A stretch of DNA of 64,000 nucleotides from the IMG/VR virus record IMGVR_UViG_3300044712_001462, positions 1-64,000 of that record; one strand, 5' to 3'. Source of the stretch: a virus. Below the pieces are notes generated by a model that did not search any database, was not told where the DNA came from, and was given only the letters and a program-made list of their open reading frames with translations. This document shows, one piece after another, positions 30,048-38,828 of this stretch (the first letter of the stretch is position 1; every line of letters starts with the position of its first letter). A program made the translations under genes and the position numbers.

Positions 30048-30731
30048 GTGGCACGAAAAAAGAACGGCAACATTGCAGCTACTCCCGAGACCACTTCCAA
30101 ACTTTTGAAAGAGTTCAAACCAAAAACAGTTAACCAGGCAAACTATGTTCGCGCTATCTCAGAGTCCGACGTGATCATCTGCACGGGCCCCGCGGGTACC
30201 GGAAAGACGGCAGTGGCCATCGGACTAGCGATCGAACATTTGATGAACGGCAAGATCGCGAAGATTGTGTTGACGCGCCCGGTGATCGAAGCGGGACGCG
30301 GGATGGGCTTTTTGCCGGGTACGGCCAGCGAGAAGCTGCATCCGTATCTCTTACCCATGCTGGATGAATTGGAGGCTTACCTCAGTCCTCCGGAGATCCA
30401 CAAATACATGAATCTGAACTTGGTGGAGGTGGCCGCACTTGAACATATGCGCGGGCGTAATTTCCACCAAAGTTATATGGTTTTAGACGAGGCGCAGAAC
30501 GCGACGATGAAACAGATCAAGATGTTCATCACGCGCATGGGTCGCAATTCGAAGTGCATCATCAACGGCGACCTTCGGCAGAGCGATCTGGAGAGGTTCG
30601 GAAAGTTGGATCTAGAGCTTTGCCTGGAGAAGCTGGACAATGTGCCGCGGGTCAGCCTGGTAACGCTGACTAGCGAGGACATTGTTAGAAATCCGCTGAT
30701 CGCCGACATCCTCGACCGGCTTGAGAGCTAA
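30048..30731 (+). CDS. phoH: PhoH-like ATPase
   Basis: 227 residues. Walker A GPAGTGKT (47-54) and Walker B MVLDEAQN with D146/E147; TRPVIEAGRGMGFLPG and the final TSEDIVRNPLIADIL match the PhoH family. GTG start after CGAGG. PhoH proteins are P-loop ATPases related to SF1 helicases, common in large phages; the precise phage role is not settled. Confidence 0.95.
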   Translation: MARKKNGNIAATPETTSKLLKEFKPKTVNQANYVRAISESDVIICTGPAGTGKTAVAIGLAIEHLMNGKIAKIVLTRPVIEAGRGMGFLPGTASEKLHPYLLPMLDELEAYLSPPEIHKYMNLNLVEVAALEHMRGRNFHQSYMVLDEAQNATMKQIKMFITRMGRNSKCIINGDLRQSDLERFGKLDLELCLEKLDNVPRVSLVTLTSEDIVRNPLIADILDRLES

Positions 30732-30742
30732 ACCGCTCTCAA
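30721..30742. terminator. Hairpin spanning the convergent stops of phoH and the primase-like gene
   Basis: TTGAGAGC (30721-30728) pairs exactly with GCTCTCAA (30735-30742) around TAAACC; both stop codons lie in it. No T-tract on either side, so efficiency as a terminator is uncertain; the position suggests a bidirectional one. Confidence 0.5.
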
Positions 30743-33472
30743 TCTGAATGGCCTCTCGGCGGCAGCGTGCCTACTAAGCGCCTGCCGCCACCACTCTCCT
30801 TGGATTAGCCAGCAGTCTCTGCCCATATGCTCGCAGAGGCCCAGCAGCGCATTGTCTGTCTCTAGCTGTTCTGTGATTCGATCCGCAGAAACTAGTAACC
30901 GAGTGTTCTTGAGGATGAGCTGCACGAGATCCGCTTTGGGGACCAAGATGCCAGGCGGATCCGTAGCCTGCCAGCAGCAGTTCGTCTCGTAAGGGAAGCT
31001 CTCTGGCAGCTGCTTAAGGTGACCCTGCTTGAGGAACAACCAGAGCAGCTCACCCAGCGCATCGGCTTGTCCCGAGTCACCAGCCAGCATCAAAGAGTCT
31101 TCACCCTCTTCGATCACTGTTGTGTCGTGGTGCATCGCCCTTAGCCACTCCACCACATCATTCCGGATATCGAGGATCAACTCTCCGCCGGTATACACCC
31201 CTTCGAAGTGCCGCTGACAAAGATGCTGGAGATACCCCGTGAGTAAGGGGGAAGATGCTAGCTCAGGTGAGTGGTTAAAGTGGCCGGAATCATGAAGGTT
31301 GATAACGTGCCAACCACTACTGAGTCTTAAAGCTGAGAGGTATCTAGGTTTCACCTGCACCAAGCAGTTCCTACCCAGCGGCTCTAAGAGCCAAGGCTCT
31401 TTCACCTTAGCCCGATCCTCATTCGACACCTTCACCACGATCGGCCATGTATGCGCCTTCTCGTTATCTGCGTAGTCCCCAAACGGTACATCCGGGTAGA
31501 CCTGGCAGCCACAAGCGAGTGCAGCAGCGCCCGCCACAGACGTTGCAGCGTCAGAGGCTGTAGCAATACCTCTATAAGGATGATTGAAAACGGGGGCTAC
31601 GATGTTTGAGACTAAAGCCAACCAGGCATTCCAGAACTCTTTGTTAGCCGGAGTAGGAGCCAGCCAGTTCTCCGTGTCTCCTGGCTCGATCGGTCTGGGT
31701 TTAGGCAGCGCGGCTCCAGGGAGGTGCGAGTCAGGGATAATGTCTTTGTGGTCGAGGACCTGACCACCAAACTCGATCCGGAACGTCGGCAGAATGAACG
31801 CCGACTTCTGGGAATCCCAGCCTACGAGATCCACACCTGTTGAGAACTTCGGTTTCTGGAACTGAGTCGCCAGTGTCACGAGCCGGTTATTCCACGAAGC
31901 ATTAAACCGGAGGAGCCCTTTTTGCTCCTTTACCAAGAGCCGTTTCATCCAGTTAAATGCTTTTTGCTCCACCTCGTCTGCCGGTGCCGAGTAAGGGATC
32001 TCTTCACCTTGGTAGAGAATCCGGCCCTGGTAGTAGGTTTTGTCGGCTCGAGGATGATAAACAGCTCGATCGATTCTCAAGACACCATCGGAGATCAGCT
32101 CCTCACCAGCCTCACCTCTTCGAAACCAGCCCTCACTCCGCTCCTCAATTGGAGATTTATCCACAATGATCACACTTGTGGCATCCGATTTCTGTAAGAG
32201 ATCCTGGATCCTTTTTCTTACAGTGTGATCACACTTACTCAGGATTCCAGCTTGCTTGTCTCCACTGAGTTGCATTCGGAGGAATAACTCTTCGATCTCA
32301 TGGTCTTCCATCCTCGGGATCTCAAAGTTTAACCGCTCTGTCCAGTGCACGGCTTGGCGCTTCATCCATTTGAGGAGACTCCCAGGATCCTGCTCCATGG
32401 CATAATCCAGAGCCTCATCTGGGCCCAAGGCCTTAATCCCAGCACGACAGAGATAACCATCCGTCTGAATCGCCTGGATTAGTCCTTCCGCGGTGAGTCT
32501 GGGAGCCCAGAAATAGATCTTCCTCCCAGCAAACATCCGCCAAGCAAACCGAGATCTCCACTTCTCCTGAGCGCCCCAACACACAATATCCAGTGGTTCT
32601 GGCTCGAGGTAGAAAGACTCGACGTGGGTTCTCAGGTAGAGGAAGGGGTCGTTGAAAGCGTAGATGTCATTGCGACGGTGATTCAGGATATCGGGGTGAA
32701 AAGCGAGTCCGAAGTCAGGGTTCTTTGATTTCGTGCCATACGGGGAGACCGTCTTGTACCTGATATCCTTCGATCGGTCGCAATCTCGGCCCACACAGCA
32801 CCAAGCAGAGACTCTAAATGGTTGGCTGTAAAATGGAAAGAACGCAGCATACCGCCACTTGGCCCCAGTAAAAATGCGCCCAGCAGAGGGGTTTGCGATC
32901 CCCGCTTTCTTCCCATACTTGTTCTGTTCATTGGCGGAAGCGGCCTTAGGAGCCTGGCAGACCTCGATATCATGCACATGAGCGGCACCCAGAATCTTCC
33001 CCGGACCATCCGCTTGCCATGAGGTGGTCTCTGCCCTGAGCTTGGCTTTCTTCAGGATATCTTGGATCTCTGGCTGCTGCATCCGCCAGGGGTTCTGGTT
33101 GGCCTCCCAGAAGTCCGTATAGCGCTTCCAGCGTTCGAGAGTCCACTCCTCGTAGTTGTTGAGGAGTGTTTCATCGACGAGTTCTGGCGGGTAGTAGACG
33201 TGGCTGTTGGAGAGTTTGGTGACTGTAGCGGGGATACTGAGCTTCCAAGCCTTTGAAAGGAGGCCTAACATGTTCCCATAGTTTTTACAGCGGGAGCAAT
33301 AATACCATTGCCCGTCGATGGTGGGATCTGCGAAAATTACTAGCTGACCCGAATTACAGAGCGGACACGGTATTTTCGCCGGTAGTGCCGCTGATTCAAC
33401 CGACACTCCCAACAGGTCTAAAGCGTCTTTCCAGGTTGGGTACTTGTTATACGAAGTGTGAGAGTCAGCCAT
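30728..33472 (-). CDS. Large zinc-finger protein, primase-like N-terminus
   Basis: 914 residues. C36-x-x-C39 and C59-x-x-C62 with GQWYYC between make a CHC2/T7-primase-type zinc finger at the N-terminus, as in phage primases. The rest lacks obvious TOPRIM acids or a Walker A loop. The region around 560-620 (VTLATQFQKPKFSTGVDLVG, FRIEFGG) is reminiscent of primase-helicase fusions of the D5/DUF927 type. A replication role is a fair inference; the enzymatic parts are not proven. Its ATG abuts the next plus-strand ATG head to head. Confidence 0.75.
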   Translation of the reverse strand: MADSHTSYNKYPTWKDALDLLGVSVESAALPAKIPCPLCNSGQLVIFADPTIDGQWYYCSRCKNYGNMLGLLSKAWKLSIPATVTKLSNSHVYYPPELVDETLLNNYEEWTLERWKRYTDFWEANQNPWRMQQPEIQDILKKAKLRAETTSWQADGPGKILGAAHVHDIEVCQAPKAASANEQNKYGKKAGIANPSAGRIFTGAKWRYAAFFPFYSQPFRVSAWCCVGRDCDRSKDIRYKTVSPYGTKSKNPDFGLAFHPDILNHRRNDIYAFNDPFLYLRTHVESFYLEPEPLDIVCWGAQEKWRSRFAWRMFAGRKIYFWAPRLTAEGLIQAIQTDGYLCRAGIKALGPDEALDYAMEQDPGSLLKWMKRQAVHWTERLNFEIPRMEDHEIEELFLRMQLSGDKQAGILSKCDHTVRKRIQDLLQKSDATSVIIVDKSPIEERSEGWFRRGEAGEELISDGVLRIDRAVYHPRADKTYYQGRILYQGEEIPYSAPADEVEQKAFNWMKRLLVKEQKGLLRFNASWNNRLVTLATQFQKPKFSTGVDLVGWDSQKSAFILPTFRIEFGGQVLDHKDIIPDSHLPGAALPKPRPIEPGDTENWLAPTPANKEFWNAWLALVSNIVAPVFNHPYRGIATASDAATSVAGAAALACGCQVYPDVPFGDYADNEKAHTWPIVVKVSNEDRAKVKEPWLLEPLGRNCLVQVKPRYLSALRLSSGWHVINLHDSGHFNHSPELASSPLLTGYLQHLCQRHFEGVYTGGELILDIRNDVVEWLRAMHHDTTVIEEGEDSLMLAGDSGQADALGELLWLFLKQGHLKQLPESFPYETNCCWQATDPPGILVPKADLVQLILKNTRLLVSADRITEQLETDNALLGLCEHMGRDCWLIQGEWWRQALSRHAAAERPFRLRAV

Positions 33473-34675
33473 ATGAAAACTCTTGACCAGCGCGGCGATA
33501 AGTCCTTCTCAAAACTCAACCGGTATGTCCAGCTTTACCCGGTTCCCGACTTTGCCAAACAAGCCTCAGCCGCTGACGTCTGTCAACCGCCTGAGGAGAA
33601 GGCGCAGTTCTTTGCGGATGTCCGGCATCCTTACCAGTTCCCCTGCCACAGCAAAGCTGCCACATTTGTCTCCTACATGTACTTCCTCGAGAACGGATCT
33701 GACTTGAACCCTAAAGTCCGACCTCTCGTTGAAGAGCGGTTGGACAAAATGGCGAGTTACTTTGGGATCAACAACGCCGTGTTGGCTCTGAAAAGCAAAC
33801 ATGCGGCTTTACATGAAGATCCCGAGAACAGCTTGCCTGATTCTGCTTATGCGATTGTACGGGCGTCGGATGATGGGCGCAAAGAGCGAATGTATCCTCT
33901 CCGGAATGCTCTGGAGGTGAAAGCGGCAGCTTCTTGGTTTGTTGATTACTTACCGGAACTGCGTGAAGCGCTTGAGTGGTCGGATCGCCAAGGAGTAGCG
34001 AACAAGATCCTCAACAAGGCCGCGGAGTTCGGTGCAGACGTTGGTGACTACTTAGAGACACTGGAAAAATGCGCTGGGCGTGGTCTCTGTGACAAGGCAA
34101 AAGCCGCGGGGATGATTCGGGATCGCGTCAAAGCGGCTTATCGGGTTGCGCCTGCTATGCAGGAGGCCATGAATAAGTTCGCCAGCATGATCGAAGAGAA
34201 GCCCTTGGCTTATTTTGATCCAGCGACGATGACGCAGATGGCAGGAGTGGTCGATCGGTTTGATCGGTCCCACAGCTTGCTGAACAAGTACTCAGAACTG
34301 ATTCCAGCTCCTGAGGATGTGTTGTTCGAAGGCACGTACTCCAAGACCGCGGAGTTTGTGAAAGATGCCTGTACGCTGACCTCGGGTTCCGTCTACGACA
34401 AGCAGGACTTCACCAAGCTGTCGCTCCAGAGTCTCAAGGATGTGTTCGGCGACGACATCGCTACGAGTGTGGCGAGCGGATACAGCGTGGATCCAGAGAA
34501 GATGGCGGAACTGGCTTGCACGTTCCCTCGTCCGGATGCGGAGATGTTTGAAGACTTGTTATCCGAGGTGGACATCAAGCCGATGGCCAAACAAGCAGCC
34601 CTCCAAGGGGTCGGAATCCCCGTGGAGGTACTGCGAAAGATGGCTGAAGCTACTGACGACTGTAAAAGTCGTTGA
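33473..34675 (+). CDS. Unknown protein, 400 residues
   Basis: The ATG at 33473 directly abuts the divergent primase-like start (CATATG); a GTG at 33458 could add five residues. Helical, Lys/Glu/Ala-rich, with no membrane segment. AYAIVRASDDGRKERMYPLRN near 127 is the most distinctive stretch. Could be a virion or portal-adjacent protein as it follows phoH and terL in orientation; function unknown. Confidence 0.75.
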   Translation: MKTLDQRGDKSFSKLNRYVQLYPVPDFAKQASAADVCQPPEEKAQFFADVRHPYQFPCHSKAATFVSYMYFLENGSDLNPKVRPLVEERLDKMASYFGINNAVLALKSKHAALHEDPENSLPDSAYAIVRASDDGRKERMYPLRNALEVKAAASWFVDYLPELREALEWSDRQGVANKILNKAAEFGADVGDYLETLEKCAGRGLCDKAKAAGMIRDRVKAAYRVAPAMQEAMNKFASMIEEKPLAYFDPATMTQMAGVVDRFDRSHSLLNKYSELIPAPEDVLFEGTYSKTAEFVKDACTLTSGSVYDKQDFTKLSLQSLKDVFGDDIATSVASGYSVDPEKMAELACTFPRPDAEMFEDLLSEVDIKPMAKQAALQGVGIPVEVLRKMAEATDDCKSR

Positions 34676-34910
34676 TCTCTTTCTGGTGGTCGGCTTTTAG
34701 TGCTTGCTTACCTCGTCTCCACGGAATGTAGACTCCGATGTAAGCACTCGCTACACCTACGACTAGCAACCCAGGCAGTGCTAGTAGTAACCAATTCCCT
34801 GATTCAGCAAGAGTTGTCTTAAACACAATAGCACTAAAAACACCCCAGAGCCCGACTGCCATAGTGTAAACACAAGCCACAGCCACGATCTTACCGAGTC
34901 TGTCTGACAT
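34650..34910 (-). CDS. Membrane protein, 86 residues
   Basis: Two or three hydrophobic segments (about 8-30 and 38-62), then a basic end (PWRRGKQALKADHQKEIN). Its stop lies inside the end of the plus-strand gene (26-base tail overlap). A lysis role is possible from size but no holin motif is visible. Confidence 0.7.
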   Translation of the reverse strand: MSDRLGKIVAVACVYTMAVGLWGVFSAIVFKTTLAESGNWLLLALPGLLVVGVASAYIGVYIPWRRGKQALKADHQKEINDFYSRQ

Positions 34911-34949
34911 AATCTTCTACTGCAGCTCTTTGTGCAGCCTCACAAACTC

Positions 34950-34987
34950 AGCCCAGGCCCCTTCTTGGTGGCTTGGGCTTTTTCTTT
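34950..34987 (+). terminator. Rho-independent terminator, plus strand
   Basis: AGCCCAGGCC pairs with GGCTTGGGCT (10 bp, one G-T pair, 10-base loop), followed by TTTTTCTTT on the plus strand. It would end transcripts of the 400-residue plus-strand gene after reading through the antisense membrane-protein gene. Confidence 0.8.
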
Positions 34988-35032
34988 AATCTCATACGCC
35001 TTATACCAGCGTATCACTTCACAAATCGTCGA

Positions 35033-35755
35033 TCAAGCAGCTGCCTCGGGCTTCTTGATTTGATGTATCTGCTTACCAGTACTGTAGTTACTGAAACAGA
35101 TCCCACATTTTTCACAGGTGATTTTCACCTTTCTCTCTACGCCCTGTTCGACCGGACAGACCAGATTATTGTGTGCCCCGACTCGTTTCTTAGGCGTGTT
35201 GTTCCGCACACGGAACACCAGATCCACTTTGAACCACGGCTCATCCCAGTCGTCGATCGACATGTAGCAGCGTCGGATCCCCTTGAATTTCGGCGGTACC
35301 GGCATGGTACGGTCACAGGACAGCCAACCATATACGTTTGGCTGTTGAGCAAGCTTCTTCAGATGAGGCAGCAGTTCGGAGATTACCCATGAGCGCGTGT
35401 AAAAATAAAACACAGTTTCAGGACAGTCTCGAACAATTCGCTGCCAGCGCTTGATGTACGTTACGTTGTCGAAATCACCTGAAGCGTGAATACGTACGAT
35501 TTTTGTCTTTGATCTGTTAATGCTCTCAATCATTTTTGGTACCCAATCTCTGCGGTTACGTGCTTGTCGTCTACGTTTATACGACTCTTGCACGTTCACA
35601 TTCTTGTACATGTGGTGTCTAGCGTAGCAGACCGAGGAACAGAGATGCGAGGCTCCTGGACAGGTATGCCACGCGGGAAGGTTCCAGTTGAGAATCCGCC
35701 CAAGCTTACGATTACCGGGCGACAGAGACGGAATAGTCAGTTGAACTAGTTGCAA
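35033..35755 (-). CDS. Gp88-like phage protein
   Basis: 240 residues. AWHTCPGASHLCSSVCYAR (29-46, Cys 32, 39 and 43) and RIHASGDF (about 88-95) are the signature of the phage Gp88 family as I recall it. The Cys cluster and a C-terminal C-x-x-C-x-x-C suggest metal or cluster binding. Start codon is probably TTG at 35755; no in-frame ATG before residue 49. Activity of the family is not known to me. Confidence 0.75.
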   Translation of the reverse strand: MQLVQLTIPSLSPGNRKLGRILNWNLPAWHTCPGASHLCSSVCYARHHMYKNVNVQESYKRRRQARNRRDWVPKMIESINRSKTKIVRIHASGDFDNVTYIKRWQRIVRDCPETVFYFYTRSWVISELLPHLKKLAQQPNVYGWLSCDRTMPVPPKFKGIRRCYMSIDDWDEPWFKVDLVFRVRNNTPKKRVGAHNNLVCPVEQGVERKVKITCEKCGICFSNYSTGKQIHQIKKPEAAA

Positions 35756-35793
35756 TCAATCCACTCATCCCTGAGTTCCTCTACTAAGGGACC

Positions 35794-35822
35794 AAATAAA
35801 AAACCCGGGAACTGGCCCGGGT
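35794..35822 (-). terminator. Rho-independent terminator, minus strand
   Basis: Minus strand: ACCCGGG pairs with CCCGGGT (loop CCAGTT), followed by TTTTTATTT. 27 bases after the stop of the 228-residue gene; closes the 36-37.8 kb unit. Confidence 0.85.
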
Positions 35823-35848
35823 AACAGAGAATCACGTTGTGGTGACGC

Positions 35849-36535
35849 TTACGCCTGTTCGCGTATGCGTTTGAGCAGATTCGAAGGATCTCCGTTTTGT
35901 AACGGGAGAGACTCAATCTGTTTAATGAGTTCCGTCAGATTGCTCCGGATCAGTTCTTTAATCTCAGAGCTCTTAGCCTGCTGAGACTGGTACAGTGCGG
36001 AGTACATGACAGGATCGCCTGAAAAATCAGCTAACGGATCCGCGGCTTGTTTGCGGATCGCCAATCTGAGAACATCAGGCGCATCAACTACGCCTTCCTC
36101 ATCCAACATCGACCCGATGTACCACCGGATCTCATCACAAAAATGCTCTTCTGCTTCAGGAGGATTGATAAGCAGGGCCTCGGTAATACTCCAGGCCATC
36201 TCACTCACATCCGCGATATCGAAGACAGACGGGTCAAAGGTGTCGTCGGCCAGCACGTTACACAGCTGAATGAACGAAGGGAGACTCCGTTCAAACCGAT
36301 CTGTAGTCAGAATCGTGATCGCCGCCATGAGCTTGTGCATGTTCTGATTCGGAAGCTGTACTCCGAAATCATCCTGCAGCTCATACCGAATTGTCTGGGG
36401 ATGCCACGTGAGTACCTCAGTGCCGTATCGGTCTAAAGCCAGTACAAGCAGAGTGGTGGCATACGTCTCTGGGCTAGTAAGGATTTGCTGAACATACTGC
36501 TTGTTGAAGAGCAGCTTGTTCTGTGTAGTTTCCAT
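35849..36535 (-). CDS. Unknown helical protein, 228 residues
   Basis: Helical, acidic, with no catalytic motif. ATTLLVLALDRYGTEVLTWH near 27 and a coil-like C-terminus (IKELIRSNLTELIKQIESL). It overlaps the upstream gene by 62 bases, unusually long for this window, although each start is fixed by its own ATG. Possible virion-assembly gene by position; unknown. Confidence 0.75.
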   Translation of the reverse strand: METTQNKLLFNKQYVQQILTSPETYATTLLVLALDRYGTEVLTWHPQTIRYELQDDFGVQLPNQNMHKLMAAITILTTDRFERSLPSFIQLCNVLADDTFDPSVFDIADVSEMAWSITEALLINPPEAEEHFCDEIRWYIGSMLDEEGVVDAPDVLRLAIRKQAADPLADFSGDPVMYSALYQSQQAKSSEIKELIRSNLTELIKQIESLPLQNGDPSNLLKRIREQA

Positions 36536-36986
36536 GATTTCTTACCTTCGCCAGAGTTGCGAGAAACTGTTGCCACACCACGGCTAAGTCGAGACTGACC
36601 GTAAACAACGGCGCTTTGAGCGTCTCGACTATTTGCATGTTGGGCAGTTCAAAAATATCAGGGCATCCGTCTAGCAGGATGTACCGACCATCCGCCAGCA
36701 TGACCCGCCAAGGTGTTGTCTGAGCGAACAGAGGCTTCCGGGTTTCGATTCTACGCGCGATCTGCCGATAGATATGCGGCAAGACGGCTTTCCCAGTAAA
36801 CATACCCAGCGTGCTCTCTAGCATGTTGTAGATGGCAGCCCCGTACGCAGCACCCCAAGGGATCGCAATCTCGTAGAGCGAGTCCTCAGGCAGAGAGCAG
36901 ACATAGTTCACGGCGTAATGGACGTCTGTGAACTGGAGTTGCGGGCAGGCTTTTAACAGCTCATCAAAAGTTGGATTACCAATCAT
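36474..36986 (-). CDS. Unknown protein, 170 residues
   Basis: No family recognised. The middle part has IPWGAAYGAAIYNMLESTLG and a strand-rich region (WRVMLADGRYILLDG). Shares four bases with the upstream gene and overlaps the next by 62. No membrane segment certain. Confidence 0.75.
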   Translation of the reverse strand: MIGNPTFDELLKACPQLQFTDVHYAVNYVCSLPEDSLYEIAIPWGAAYGAAIYNMLESTLGMFTGKAVLPHIYRQIARRIETRKPLFAQTTPWRVMLADGRYILLDGCPDIFELPNMQIVETLKAPLFTVSLDLAVVWQQFLATLAKVRNHGNYTEQAALQQAVCSANPY

Positions 36987-37261
36987 AACAGTTTGCGCGT
37001 CACCGGCACGTCGGCACGAAAAGCCACCATCTTCTGAGTCGTCGGATCCTCGACTTCTTTCCCCGACTCATCGACAGCATACACGTTGACGGTGCCGTTG
37101 ATCCGCGGATCCGGGAGACCGAGTTTCGAAGCGTGAGAGATAGCCATCTCCATTGCGGGAGCCGCCCGCAACTCATCAAACGCAGCCGGGCCCAGAATCG
37201 AGCTCTGTAAAACAATCGTGCCTTTGGTTTCATTCAGATCAGAACTACAGACGGAAATCAT
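36983..37261 (-). CDS. Unknown small protein, 92 residues
   Basis: A beta-rich protein with a Gly/Pro turn-rich centre (GLPDPRINGTVNVYAVDESG). No family recognised. A 73-base gap upstream holds nothing I can identify. Confidence 0.7.
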   Translation of the reverse strand: MISVCSSDLNETKGTIVLQSSILGPAAFDELRAAPAMEMAISHASKLGLPDPRINGTVNVYAVDESGKEVEDPTTQKMVAFRADVPVTRKLL

Positions 37262-37334
37262 AATTACCTCACATTGTCAGGGAAAATACACGTACCGGCG
37301 TCATTGTAGCGCCCGGTAAGAAGGGGCATAAAGA

Positions 37335-37844
37335 TCAATCACTTTCCGCCGCTTGCGCCACCAGCCACTCTGCCAGGTACTTTTTGGCGACTTCAAAGCG
37401 AGCGAACAAATACGGGACATAAGCATCCTCCAGTAGACGATTCAGTTCGGGGATGAGCTTGTCGCAGCCTTTCTTGTTCCGCTTCTTCGCTACGTCCGCG
37501 GCGATAGCTGTGACAGCAGGATCCTCTAGAGCCATGCCTAGGAAGATCTCGGGGTCCATCCAGGTGGCAGGCGCGTCGGTATCTCTCTGCCCGTAGTGCG
37601 TGAGCCCGTAGCGGTCATCCACAAACACGAGCCCTGTCGGTTGCGCGTACCCTTTGTCTGCCGTCATCATGCGTGCACGCCAGAACTTAGGCTTTCCAAA
37701 AATCTCCATGTCCTCACCAGGCTTCGACAGGGGAATGAGATGATTCGGTACAGTCATTCCGTCAAGTCGTTCCGTAGCCGGTGTCTTGGGCTTTAAAAGA
37801 TCAGGTTCAGAGGTTTTTCTTCCTCGGCGGCGTCTCCGCGCCAT
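37335..37844 (-). CDS. Unknown basic protein, 169 residues
   Basis: The ATG at 37844 follows GGGAGTTTAC. The first ten residues are Arg-rich (ARRRRRGRK), suggesting nucleic-acid contact; then NHLIPLSKPGEDMEIFGKPK and a helical C-terminal half. Its long leader contains a strong hairpin. Function unknown. Confidence 0.75.
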   Translation of the reverse strand: MARRRRRGRKTSEPDLLKPKTPATERLDGMTVPNHLIPLSKPGEDMEIFGKPKFWRARMMTADKGYAQPTGLVFVDDRYGLTHYGQRDTDAPATWMDPEIFLGMALEDPAVTAIAADVAKKRNKKGCDKLIPELNRLLEDAYVPYLFARFEVAKKYLAEWLVAQAAESD

Positions 37845-37882
37845 GTAAACTCCCAATAGTTAAAAGGGAAGAAATAGCTAAC

Positions 37883-37957
37883 AACGGGCTTTCCTTTAAT
37901 ACAACGAGCCCTGCTTTGCGTGGAAGTGTAATTACTTCCTGGCAAAGAGGGCCCGTT
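37883..37957. ncRNA. Candidate structured leader RNA
   Basis: In a 205-base gene-free gap, CTTTGC/GCAAAG and GGAAGT/ACTTCC stack to 12 bp around GTAATT, extended outward by GCCCT/AGGGC after one bulge, and AACGG/CCGTT closes a larger loop. It lies about 40 bases upstream of the basic-protein gene on the minus strand. It does not fit a tRNA cloverleaf. A regulatory leader is plausible. Confidence 0.4.
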
Positions 37958-38049
37958 AAGGCAGCCAGACGCGGTTAGCGCAAATGGGACATAAATGAGA
38001 CAGTTAAACTGGTTCCGTCTATTATGTCACGCTTTTTGCCCGAATTTAG

Positions 38050-38499
38050 CTATCTCAAGACGCTGTGCAAGGCTTTAGGAGCATAGTGTTTAGGCGGATC
38101 GGTGATGGGTCGCCGTATAACACGGGGGTAATATTCCACGTCTGTACGCTCGGGATCCCAGGTAGATTGTGAGTACTTCACGCTGGATATATGAATACGA
38201 CGAAACACTTGCGCACGTCGATCAAAGAAGACGATGACGTAGCCAGGCTGGCCGTGTACTCTGCGAGCCACCGACATAGAAGGGCTGATGTGTGATCCAA
38301 TAATCAGAAAGTCATGTGCGTGCACTAGCCCATCTTTAGGATCCAGCGCCCACAAGATGATCTGCGGCAGTGCCGGATCTCCCTTGTGGAAGGGCAAGAG
38401 ATTGTTGAACTCGGCAATGTCGTAGGTGTCTTCGATGTAGTCAGGCCGAAGACCTAGATCGCTGACAAGAGACAAGCAGATTAATGTGCATCCAAGCAT
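38050..38499 (-). CDS. Unknown protein with short hydrophobic start, 149 residues
   Basis: Starts MLGCTLICLSLVSDLGL, a short hydrophobic stretch with an early Cys, possibly a weak signal or lipoprotein-like start, although no positive charge precedes it. The body is beta-rich with HDFLIIGSHISPSMSVARRV and GYVIVFFDRR. No family recognised. AGAGAGTTGCA before the ATG comes from the recurring motif. Confidence 0.7.
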   Translation of the reverse strand: MLGCTLICLSLVSDLGLRPDYIEDTYDIAEFNNLLPFHKGDPALPQIILWALDPKDGLVHAHDFLIIGSHISPSMSVARRVHGQPGYVIVFFDRRAQVFRRIHISSVKYSQSTWDPERTDVEYYPRVIRRPITDPPKHYAPKALHSVLR

Positions 38500-38503
38500 T
38501 GCA

Positions 38504-38523
38504 ACTCTCTGTTATCGCTATCA
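38504..38523. promoter_or_regulatory. Recurring 20-base intergenic motif, copy 3
   Basis: ACTCTCTGTTATCGCTATCA spans the stop of the 101-residue gene and the Shine-Dalgarno region of the next. 17 bases match copy 2 exactly. Confidence 0.5.
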
Positions 38524-38826
38524 GAAGGTCATCTTCACCTTCTGCTTTTTACTGTTTACGAAATACAGGCGTACCTTCTCCGCATCCACCATCTTCTTGA
38601 ACTTCACCTTCTGGTCATTCGCCAGACTGCCGATGGCAACCTTGATACCGTTGTAGTCAAAACCGTTCTGGACTCGCTTCGCCGCACAGGGCTTACAGCG
38701 CGGTTTGCTTGTCTGTGGAGCGACCCGACTGGCCAGGTTGGACATGAATGGAAAGGCAGTTACCAGCTCCTGATTGCGAAGGAGCTGGGTAATGACGGAG
38801 TCTTCGAGGACAAGCAGTGGTGTCAT
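38521..38826 (-). CDS. Unknown small basic protein, 101 residues
   Basis: CKPC near residue 44 and a Lys-rich second half (KVKFKKMVDAEKVRLYFVNS). Probably a small structural or nucleic-acid-binding protein of the virion block. No family recognised. Confidence 0.7.
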   Translation of the reverse strand: MTPLLVLEDSVITQLLRNQELVTAFPFMSNLASRVAPQTSKPRCKPCAAKRVQNGFDYNGIKVAIGSLANDQKVKFKKMVDAEKVRLYFVNSKKQKVKMTF

Positions 38827-38828
38827 GA

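Noticed and set aside
37883-37957. tRNA gene in the 37.9 kb gap
   Set aside because: The pairing is one long stem with nested ends; no cloverleaf, TPsiC or anticodon arm is found.
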